From the NCBI GenBank assembly GCA_009704425.1, contig WLEG01000114.1, forward strand, positions 1-6,087: DNA of 6,087 nucleotides, written 5' to 3'. Positions 1 to 5,285 of this stretch are shown piece by piece; position 1 is the first letter of the stretch; each line of letters begins with the position of its first letter. This DNA is from Actinomycetota bacterium. GTDB taxonomy: Bacteria > Actinomycetota > Acidimicrobiia > Acidimicrobiales > Ilumatobacteraceae. Both the position numbers and the translations under genes were made by a program. The notes beneath the pieces were generated by a model that saw nothing but the letters and a program-made list of their open reading frames with translations, did not search any database and had not been told where the DNA came from.

Positions 1-180
1 ATGGTGTCGACGGCGACCGACGGCACCGAGGTAGTGGTGCAGTTCGGTGTCTCGGTGACGAACACACTGCAGTTGCCGGCAACCGGATCGAATCACGAGT
101 CCCCGCTTGTGGCGCTGTCGCTCCTGATGCTCGGCGTGGCAGTGTTGATCATCCGACGGAGGCTGGTCGTCGTCGACTGA
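1..180 (+). CDS. C-terminal end of an LPXTG cell-wall-anchored surface protein (5' partial)
   Basis: The reading frame is open from the first base and stops at TGA 178-180, leaving 59 residues of a larger protein. The end is a sortase cell-wall sorting signal: LPATG at residues 25-29, a hydrophobic membrane segment (about 36-50) and an RRR tail (51-54) before the stop. Sortase is known to cut such signals between Thr and Gly and link the protein to the wall. The residues just before the motif (VVVQFGVSVTNTLQ) look like the last beta-strands of an Ig/prealbumin-like repeat, ending in the TNT motif also seen in the 676-aa protein downstream. The ATG at base 1 is very probably an internal Met, because an LPXTG protein needs an N-terminal signal peptide, which must lie upstream of the window. 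The ligand or function of the exported part cannot be read from here. Confidence 0.8.
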   Translation: MVSTATDGTEVVVQFGVSVTNTLQLPATGSNHESPLVALSLLMLGVAVLIIRRRLVVVD

Positions 181-207
181 GAACCGCGGCCACCTCCTCG
201 TTGCGGT

Positions 208-228
208 ACCGTCGCGTTCTGCGACGGT
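208..228 (+). terminator. Hairpin between the LPXTG gene and the GH79 gene
   Basis: A perfect 8-bp inverted repeat (ACCGTCGC at 208-215, GCGACGGT at 221-228) encloses the 5-nt loop GTTCT. It starts 27 nt after the upstream stop codon and ends just before the Shine-Dalgarno of the next gene. There is no T-run, so it is at best an actinobacterial U-less terminator. It could instead be a 5'-leader structure affecting translation of the hydrolase gene. Confidence 0.4.
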
Positions 229-246
229 TGACGAGGGGGGAAGCCG

Positions 247-1743
247 ATGAACGAGAGCGCACGAATCGATCCGTCTCGTTTCGTGCCCGTGGGCCGGGTG
301 AGCGAGCAATTCCAGTCGTACAACATCGAGATGGCCGAGATCACCGGCGGCACCTTCTGGCGTCCGTACACCGAGGCTCAGGTACGCGGGGTCGAGCCGG
401 TCACCTTCGCCAGCGAATCCTCCGATGCCGACGGTGAGGGTTCGGCCGCCTTCGCTCACGTGGGTTCGCTGACCGCACCGGTGGCTCCGGTGGATCTGTC
501 GGGTGCGCGCGTGCGCACCTTGGCCCGAGCACTTGGTCCGGTGCACGTGCGCGTGAGTGGCTCCTGGGCCTCGCACACCTGGTTCGACGTCACGGGTGAT
601 GTGGAAGGTTCGGCCCCCGACGGCTACCACGCGGTGTTGCGCCGTCATCAATGGGACGGTCTCATCGACTTCGCCCGAAGCGTCGGTGCCGACCTGGTGC
701 CGTCGATGGCCAACACCGCGGGCGCGCACCTCTCCGACGGCTCGTGGAATCCGGCGAACTCGCGTGCTTTCCTCACGTACACGCTGGAGCACGGGCTGAA
801 CGTCGCCGGTGCCGAGTTCATGAACGAACCCGATCTGGCCACGCTGCACGGCGCCCCAGCGGGGTACACCGCCGCCGACTATCGACGCGACGTGGCCATC
901 TTCGTGCGCACGTTGCGCGAGACCGCGCCCGAGGCGTTGTTCATCGGCCCCGGTGCGGCGATGGCGCGCATGCCGGGTGCGGCTCCGTTCCCACACCTGC
1001 CCATCGACGACTTGATGACCGGACCGGCCGGACCACCCGACGTATTCAGTTATCACTTCTACAACGGACTCAGCGAACGTGGTGGGGGACTCCACCACAC
1101 GCCGGCGGATCAGGTGTTGACCGAGGAGTACCTCGCGCGCACCGAGAAAGCGCTCGCGGGTTTCTCGGCGGTGCGCGACGATCATGCTCCGGGTGCGCCG
1201 ATGTGGCTCACCGAAACCGCCGATGCGGCCTATGGCGGCAGCACGTGGGCTCCCACCTGGTTGGATGTGCCGCGCTACGTGGATCAACTCGGTCGACTTG
1301 CGCGCAACGGCGTGGACTGCGTGATGCACAACACGCTGTGCGCCAGCGACTACGGGATGTTGGACTCGCGCACGCATGCCCCGCGCGCCAAGTACTGGGC
1401 GGCCTGGATGTGGGCCAAGTTCATGGGCACCGAGGTGTTCGACGCGGGCGTTCCGCTGCGCGAGGGACTCCATGTGTACGCACACGATCGCCGTGGCGGT
1501 GCGGGCCATGCGATGGTGTTGATCAACAACTCCCGTACCGAGTCGACACACGTCGAGTTGTCGTCTCCCGCGAGTGCGTACGTGCTGACCGGACCGGAAC
1601 TGCGGGGGCTCGACGTTCACTGCAACGGCCGACTGCTGAGCATGATCGACGACCACACGATGCCCGAACCGGTGGGCGTCGCGGTGGAGGGCACGCTCGT
1701 GTTGCCCCCCGTGAGTGTCACGTTCGTGACACTCACGGCGTGA
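247..1743 (+). CDS. Heparanase-like / beta-glucuronidase glycoside hydrolase, probable GH79, cytosolic-looking
   Basis: A 498-aa protein resembling clan-A (beta/alpha)8 retaining hydrolases of family GH79 (heparanases, beta-glucuronidases), which release glucuronic acid or cut internal glucuronosyl bonds. The N-terminus carries SYNIEM..TGGTFW (24-38). The acid/base is E194 in FMNEPD. A strand motif FSYHFYNG covers 267-274. The nucleophile is E323 in MWLTETADAAYGG (319-331), which matches the heparanase ETSSAYGG context; the 129-residue spacing of the two glutamates is close to that in human heparanase. The C-terminal beta-domain has HVYAH (409-413) and CNGRLLSMIDDHTMP (459-473), also heparanase-like. 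No signal peptide, lipobox or anchor is visible, although both neighbours are exported. ATG 247 follows GAGGGGGG (233-240) with good spacing; no in-frame upstream start would add a leader. The exact substrate (glucuronide, glycosaminoglycan or plant glycan) cannot be told. Family confidence is high, specificity low. Confidence 0.82.
   Translation: MNESARIDPSRFVPVGRVSEQFQSYNIEMAEITGGTFWRPYTEAQVRGVEPVTFASESSDADGEGSAAFAHVGSLTAPVAPVDLSGARVRTLARALGPVHVRVSGSWASHTWFDVTGDVEGSAPDGYHAVLRRHQWDGLIDFARSVGADLVPSMANTAGAHLSDGSWNPANSRAFLTYTLEHGLNVAGAEFMNEPDLATLHGAPAGYTAADYRRDVAIFVRTLRETAPEALFIGPGAAMARMPGAAPFPHLPIDDLMTGPAGPPDVFSYHFYNGLSERGGGLHHTPADQVLTEEYLARTEKALAGFSAVRDDHAPGAPMWLTETADAAYGGSTWAPTWLDVPRYVDQLGRLARNGVDCVMHNTLCASDYGMLDSRTHAPRAKYWAAWMWAKFMGTEVFDAGVPLREGLHVYAHDRRGGAGHAMVLINNSRTESTHVELSSPASAYVLTGPELRGLDVHCNGRLLSMIDDHTMPEPVGVAVEGTLVLPPVSVTFVTLTA
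1709..1738 (+). terminator. Perfect hairpin embedded in the last codons of the GH79 gene
   Basis: A 13-bp perfect inverted repeat (arms 1709-1721 and 1726-1738) around the loop GTTC overlaps the codons for the final VSVTFVTLT stretch and ends 3 nt before the stop codon. The stem is long and stable but lacks a T-run; the next bases are only mildly pyrimidine-rich (CTTCCGTCTTCTCGTTTCCTC, roughly 1750-1770). The most likely roles are transcription termination or 3'-end protection. The overlap with coding sequence is unusual. Confidence 0.5.
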
Positions 1744-1824
1744 ACACCACTTCCGTCTTCTCGTTTCCTCGAATCGGCAATTGTCCCCTTTGCGTCCGGA
1801 TCACGACCGGGTGACGTTCGTTCA

Positions 1825-1853
1825 TTGAAGTCCCCGGATAGCGGGTGGACACT
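1825..1853 (+). promoter_or_regulatory. Weak candidate sigma-70-type promoter for the 676-aa surface protein gene
   Basis: TTGAAG (1825-1830) resembles a -35 box. After a 17-bp gap comes GACACT (1848-1853), which keeps the A at position 2 and T at position 6 of the actinobacterial TANNNT -10. Transcription would start near 1860, immediately before a hairpin. The 169-bp gap after the GH79 gene, with a hairpin at its left end, makes a separate promoter reasonable, but the -10 match is poor. Confidence 0.22.
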
Positions 1854-1861
1854 CATCGTCT

Positions 1862-1880
1862 CGCACCGATGGTCGGTGCG
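1862..1880 (+). other. Hairpin in the 5' leader of the surface protein gene
   Basis: A perfect 8-bp stem (CGCACCGA 1862-1869, TCGGTGCG 1873-1880) closes a 3-nt TGG loop. It lies 20 nt upstream of the GGAGG Shine-Dalgarno (1901-1905). If transcription starts near 1860, the hairpin would sit at the very 5' end of the mRNA, where such structures can slow decay. It could alternatively finish transcription arriving from the hydrolase gene. Its role is not determined. Confidence 0.35.
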
Positions 1881-1912
1881 CGTGTTGTTCACACGGCGAT
1901 GGAGGTCAAACA

Positions 1913-3943
1913 ATGAACACGAAAACCGTTGATAAGCGAGGCAGGAGAAGCAAAGCACTCTTGCCACTCGTTGCGATCCTCGCGACGTCGGCGTGGGCGA
2001 CCACACTGACGAGTGGAGTGGCACGCGCGAGCACGATCACCACGGGCGAGATCAGCACCCGTGTGAGCGATCACGTGGGAATAGACGCCGACGGAGAACC
2101 AGACGGAACGGCGTCGTCGAACTGCATCCGCTATTCACCGACCGACACCTCGTCGTCGTCGGACTGGGTGGATGCCATGTCGACGCCGAACGAGGCCCGC
2201 ACCGCGCACGGCCGTGAGGAAGGCAGTTGCCCCAGTGATCTCGAGATCGAGGAGCAGAGTGCGGTGGGCATCCGCCCCGCGGCGGGTGGCTCCGTCGCCG
2301 ACGGATCCCGTTTCCTGCTCGGACGAGTCGTTCACTACAACAATCCGATCATCGGTAGCGCCGACTACTTCAAGGGTTTGTTCTCGGTGCGCATGGACGG
2401 ATTCGACGGAGATCCGGTGGTCAACTTCGATTGGTGGATGTGGGAGACGCCCAACAATGCCGATCCGTGTCCGGGTGGCGACGACGAGAACGGCTGCTTC
2501 GACGAGATCAAGTTCTCGTCCAAGTTCTCGGACAAGTTGATGACCCAGGGCGGTGTCGACTATCGACTCCTGATCGACGGCTTCTTCCCGGTCGCGGCGG
2601 GTGCGGCCTGTCCGGCGACTCCGACGGGCGACACGAACGACGTGTTCTGGACGGCGGAGCGAGCCACGTCGCACGCGTGCCTGTACGCGACTCTGGGACA
2701 GGTGCGCACGGTGACCGTTGTGAAGGACATCAACGGTGTCACCGACGAGATCACCGCCCCCTCGACGGAGTTCGATTTCACCACCACCGGCACTCTCAAG
2801 GGTTCGCCGTGGGACGACGACTCGTTCTCGTTGACGCCCCCGGCCAATGGCATGGCCTCGTCCAAGGCCGTGGAGATCGCCCGTGGGGACACGGTGACCA
2901 TCGACGAAGGTCCGGCAACCAGCGCGAAGTGGGAACTCACGGCCGTGAGTTGCGTCGACTTCGGTGCCAATGGCGATCCGCGTCCGCTGCCCAGCGCCAC
3001 GTACGACCTGGAGGATGGAGTGATCACCCTGACGAACGTGCCGGCACCCGCCAACATCGAGAAGCCGGACATCACGTGCACCTTCACCAACACCTACACG
3101 CCGATGGCCACGTTGACGTTGAAGAAGACGGTCTCGTCCGGCGAGGCGACCGCCGCGGACTTCACCTTGACCGCGACCGGTGAGTCGTCGGCTCCGGCGA
3201 GCGGCCGCGTGGTGAGCGGTGTGACCGGTTCCGATGCGGTGACGTCGGTGGTCGTTCCGGCCGGCGAGTACCAGCTGAGTGAGTCCGGACCGGTCAGCTA
3301 CATCTCGGACAATGGTTGGAGTTGTGACGGCAGTGAGGAATCCGCGAATGTCGTGTTGCTCTCCGACGGTGATTCCACGACGTGCACCATCTCGAATCGT
3401 TACGCCGAAGGCGTGTTGAACATCGCCGTCGTGGTGAGTGATCCCTCGAACGGACTCACGAATTCGACGAAGGTGTTCGCGGGAACGTACGTGTGTGGTG
3501 ACGCCGCACCGGTGGCGTTCACCGCCACCGTGGCCGCACCGTTCGTGGTGTCCGACCTACCCAAGGGCACCTCGTGCACCGCGACCGAGACTCAACCCAC
3601 CGGCGACTTGTTGAACGCCAACTACTCGTGGGGAACGCCCACGTACAGCACCCGGCCCGTGACCATCGGTGACGGAACGGTGGCGACGTTGACGATCACG
3701 AACCCGATCGGCTTCGTCGCGCCGACCACCACGACCGCGGCGCCCGCCCCGACCACCACCGTGGTTGTGACAGGTCTCGGGGGACCGGCCACCACGACGA
3801 GCCTCCCGGTGTCGACCGTGGCGCCTTCGGCACTGCCCACCACCGGCTCGGGCAACACCACCTCGCTGGTGGCGTTGGCGGTGGCGCTGATGGTGATCGG
3901 TGTGGCTCTGGGCCGCCGACGTCAGTGGTCGGACGAGGTCTGA
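1913..3943 (+). CDS. Exported LPXTG-anchored multidomain surface protein (choice-of-anchor K-like domain plus three beta-sandwich repeats)
   Basis: A 676-aa wall-anchored protein. The signal peptide has a basic start (KRGRRSK, 8-14), a hydrophobic core (15-36) and a likely cut after ARA at 39. Residues of about 45-263 resemble the choice-of-anchor K domain: FLLGRVVHYNNPI (134-146), WETPNN (177-182) and a GVDYRLLIDGFF stretch. Three SpaA/DUF5979-like beta-sandwich repeats follow, at about 264-397, 399-497 and 501-600. The first two end in CTFTN or CTISN with an upstream Cys (pairs C347/C389 and C471/C491), and the third has C528 and C555; disulfides are inferred. A Thr/Pro/Ala linker (about 603-640) leads to LPTTG (641-645), a membrane helix and an RRR tail. 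ATG 1913 has GGAGG 7 nt upstream. No catalytic residues were recognised; an adhesive, stalk or binding role is inferred. The sorting signal resembles that of the partial gene at the left edge, suggesting a shared sortase. Confidence 0.85.
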   Translation: MNTKTVDKRGRRSKALLPLVAILATSAWATTLTSGVARASTITTGEISTRVSDHVGIDADGEPDGTASSNCIRYSPTDTSSSSDWVDAMSTPNEARTAHGREEGSCPSDLEIEEQSAVGIRPAAGGSVADGSRFLLGRVVHYNNPIIGSADYFKGLFSVRMDGFDGDPVVNFDWWMWETPNNADPCPGGDDENGCFDEIKFSSKFSDKLMTQGGVDYRLLIDGFFPVAAGAACPATPTGDTNDVFWTAERATSHACLYATLGQVRTVTVVKDINGVTDEITAPSTEFDFTTTGTLKGSPWDDDSFSLTPPANGMASSKAVEIARGDTVTIDEGPATSAKWELTAVSCVDFGANGDPRPLPSATYDLEDGVITLTNVPAPANIEKPDITCTFTNTYTPMATLTLKKTVSSGEATAADFTLTATGESSAPASGRVVSGVTGSDAVTSVVVPAGEYQLSESGPVSYISDNGWSCDGSEESANVVLLSDGDSTTCTISNRYAEGVLNIAVVVSDPSNGLTNSTKVFAGTYVCGDAAPVAFTATVAAPFVVSDLPKGTSCTATETQPTGDLLNANYSWGTPTYSTRPVTIGDGTVATLTITNPIGFVAPTTTTAAPAPTTTVVVTGLGGPATTTSLPVSTVAPSALPTTGSGNTTSLVALAVALMVIGVALGRRRQWSDEV

Positions 3944-3968
3944 TCCGACCTGGTCATCAGTGAGTGAC

Positions 3969-4028
3969 GGGGCCGCCGTCCGGTCGTGTGCTCGACTTCG
4001 GTCGGGTCGTGACAGGGACGGCGGCCTC
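3969..4028 (+). terminator. Branched inverted repeat with UUCG hairpin after the surface protein gene
   Basis: The arms GGCCGCCGTCC (3971-3981) and GGACGGCGGCC (4016-4026) pair perfectly over 11 bp, extended by a G-T and a G-C pair to 3969/4028. The spacer holds a second hairpin (about 3990-3996 with 4001-4007) closed by a C-TTCG-G tetraloop at 3996-4001, an exceptionally stable RNA loop. It starts 25 nt after the stop codon of the 676-aa gene, so termination is the simplest reading. A U-run is absent. A small structured RNA is a less likely alternative. Confidence 0.5.
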
Positions 4029-4123
4029 GTGGCGCCCGAGGGGCGTATCGAACGAACAAGTAGCCTGCGGAGGTGCACGGCAGGGTCGCGACGGAGTTTC
4101 GCTCCGGGTTCGGCTCCGCCCCC
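4029..4123 (+). promoter_or_regulatory. Leader and probable promoter region of tRNA-Lys
   Basis: No convincing gene lies here. TAGCCT (4061-4066) fits the TANNNT -10 pattern, but no good -35 box is visible at the right distance. A small hairpin (CGGAG 4092-4096, CTCCG 4102-4106, loop TTTCG) and an imperfect direct repeat (TTCGCTCCGG near 4099, TTCGGCTCCG near 4110) lie just before the tRNA. They may be part of the processed pre-tRNA leader. Confidence 0.25.
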
Positions 4124-4199
4124 GCGCCTTTAGCTCAGTCGGTAGAGCATCGGACTTTTAATCCGCTGGTCGAGGGTTCGAGCCCCTCAGGGCGCACCA
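4124..4199 (+). tRNA. tRNA-Lys(UUU) with encoded CCA
   Basis: A full cloverleaf can be folded by eye. The acceptor stem is GCGCCTT with AGGGCGC (one G-T pair). The D stem is GCTC/GAGC. The anticodon loop CTTTTAA has anticodon TTT at 4157-4159. The T arm is GAGGG-TTCGAGC-CCCTC, followed by discriminator A at 4196 and CCA at 4197-4199. It decodes the AAA/AAG lysine codons. The first pair of the anticodon stem (positions 27-43) is a T-C mismatch; the rest of that stem pairs normally. The tRNA stands alone in this window. Its 3' half is a possible integration target, but no attachment repeat or integrase is visible. Confidence 0.97.
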
Positions 4200-4205
4200 C
4201 GGCGT

Positions 4206-4231
4206 GGGCCGGCGGCGGGTGTCGCCGGCCC
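4206..4231 (+). terminator. GC-rich hairpin immediately downstream of tRNA-Lys
   Basis: A perfect 9-bp stem (GGGCCGGCG 4206-4214, CGCCGGCCC 4223-4231) has an 8-nt loop and begins 7 nt after the CCA end. It has no T-run. Position and stability suggest the 3' end of the tRNA transcript. It also lies 22 nt upstream of the next start codon, so read-through transcripts would carry it as a leader structure. Confidence 0.45.
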
Positions 4232-4253
4232 GGAGCCGTGCGAGACTGACCGG

Positions 4254-5030
4254 GTGAGCTTCGACAACATCGCCCTCTCGCGTGACGGTGCCATCGCCAC
4301 CATCACCCTCGATCGCCCCGAGAAGCGCAACGCGTTGTCGCTCGACACCATGCTCGAGATCATCGAGGCCCTGCAGTCGGTGGCGACCTCGGAGGCCGAC
4401 GGTGTCATCATCGCGGCCAACGGCCCGGTGTTCAGCGCGGGTCACAACTTCGCCGACATGGCCGGTGCCTCGGTGGAGGTGACCCACCATCTGTTCGACA
4501 CCTGCACGCGCATGATGGACGCGGTGCAGAACATCCCACAGCCGGTCATCGCGCGCGTGCACGCGTTGGCCACGGCGGCCGGTTGCCAATTGGTGGCCTC
4601 GTGCGATCTGGCCATCGCCGCCCAGTCCGCATCGTTCGCCATTCCCGGTGGCAAGGGTGGCCTGTTCTGCCACACACCGTTGGTGGCGGTGGCCCGCAAC
4701 ATCGGTCGCAAGCGCGCCCTCGAGATGGCCATGACCGGTGATCCGATCACCGCCGCCGAGGCCGCCGATTGGGGTCTCATCAACCGCGCGGTGCCCGATG
4801 ATCGACTGGATGCCGCGGTGCTGGACCTCATCACGCGAGCCACGCGCGGTTCGGCTTGGAGCAAGGCCGTGGGCAAGCGCACCTTCTACGACCAGATCGG
4901 TCTGGACCAGCCGCTCGCCTACGAGATCGCCGTCGACGTGATGGCCGACGCCGCCACCTCGCCCGACGCGCAAGAGGGAATCGACGCCTTCCTCAACAAG
5001 CGTCAGGCCATCTTCCACCAAAGACCCTGA
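4254..5030 (+). CDS. Enoyl-CoA hydratase/isomerase (crotonase) family protein, ECHDC3-like
   Basis: A 258-aa protein of usual length for the crotonase fold, which binds acyl-CoA thioesters and stabilises their enolates through a backbone oxyanion hole. FSAGHN (60-65) and AAGCQLVASCDLAIA (108-122) mark the two oxyanion-hole segments; the C-terminus AFLNKRQAIF is typical of the subgroup. The two catalytic glutamates of rat mitochondrial hydratase (E144, E164) align with Q112 and G132, so ordinary hydration of 2-enoyl-CoA is doubtful. The context GCQLVASCD, a FAIPGG.KGGLFCHTP segment and a C-terminal NKR match the ECHDC3 subgroup, whose chemistry is poorly defined, so an acyl-CoA hydratase label would overstate what can be seen. 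The start is GTG 4254 with no Shine-Dalgarno; GAGACT at 4242-4247, six bases before it, could be a weak -10 of a leaderless transcript. The downstream copper genes look functionally unrelated. Confidence 0.88.
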   Translation: MSFDNIALSRDGAIATITLDRPEKRNALSLDTMLEIIEALQSVATSEADGVIIAANGPVFSAGHNFADMAGASVEVTHHLFDTCTRMMDAVQNIPQPVIARVHALATAAGCQLVASCDLAIAAQSASFAIPGGKGGLFCHTPLVAVARNIGRKRALEMAMTGDPITAAEAADWGLINRAVPDDRLDAAVLDLITRATRGSAWSKAVGKRTFYDQIGLDQPLAYEIAVDVMADAATSPDAQEGIDAFLNKRQAIFHQRP

Positions 5031-5051
5031 ATCGGTTCTCACCATCGGTCG

Positions 5052-5057
5052 TAGAGT
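5052..5057 (+). promoter_or_regulatory. Candidate -10 box for leaderless expression of the copper genes
   Basis: TAGAGT fits the actinobacterial TANNNT -10 and ends six bases before the ATG at 5064, the distance expected if transcription starts on the start codon itself. No Shine-Dalgarno is visible before that ATG, which agrees with a leaderless mRNA. No clear -35 box and no obvious CsoR or CueR operator dyad were found in the short gap after the preceding gene. Confidence 0.35.
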
Positions 5058-5063
5058 GATCGC

Positions 5064-5285
5064 ATGAGCAGCGACTCCACCGTCACCACGTTCGCGGTTC
5101 CCGGCATGACCTGTGGTCACTGCAAGCAGGCCGTCACCACCGAACTGTCGAAGCTCACCGGTGTGTCGGCGGTCGACGTCGATCTGGACACCAAGGCCGT
5201 GACGGTCACCAGCTCGGGTGCGCTCGACTGGAGCGCGATCGCGGAGGCCGTCGATGAAGCCGGATTCGAAGCCGTCGCCGGTTGA
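5064..5285 (+). CDS. copZ: CopZ-type copper chaperone, single heavy-metal-associated (HMA) domain
   Basis: A 73-aa protein consisting of one HMA domain with the ferredoxin-like beta-alpha-beta-beta-alpha-beta order. GMTCGHC (14-20) gives the metal-binding pair C17 and C20 of the MxCxxC motif; the Met at 15 and the His at 19 favour Cu(I). It ends with the typical EAGFEAVAG strand. The family is known to carry Cu(I) in the cytosol to CopA ATPases or copper sensors. The gene overlaps the downstream ATPase start by 32 bp, so translation is probably coupled. It starts 33 nt after the crotonase gene and probably has its own leaderless promoter. The metal could also be Ag(I). The TGA stop is followed by C, a weak termination context in bacteria. 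Confidence 0.9.
   Translation: MSSDSTVTTFAVPGMTCGHCKQAVTTELSKLTGVSAVDVDLDTKAVTVTSSGALDWSAIAEAVDEAGFEAVAG

Noticed and set aside
1..3. ATG at base 1 as a true start codon
   Set aside because: A 59-aa protein with a sortase signal but no signal peptide would not reach the wall; the frame is open to the window edge, so it is an internal Met.
651..1814. 387-codon + strand open frame within the hydrolase gene
   Set aside because: It is an Arg-rich, low-complexity translation in the wrong frame of a gene with clear catalytic motifs, as expected in GC-rich DNA.
2135..3093. Two - strand open frames (2135-2674 and 2560-3093) antisense to the surface protein gene
   Set aside because: The Arg/Val/Thr-rich composition mirrors the sense codons; no Shine-Dalgarno, domain or signal peptide was recognised.
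3900..4161. Small + strand open frames running from the surface gene end into tRNA-Lys
   Set aside because: One overlaps the C-terminus of a solid gene, the other ends inside the tRNA, and neither has a Shine-Dalgarno or recognisable motif.
4160..4199. 3' end of tRNA-Lys as a mobile-element attachment site
   Set aside because: No integrase, no duplicated tRNA 3' end and no composition change are seen in the window; the following genes look chromosomal.
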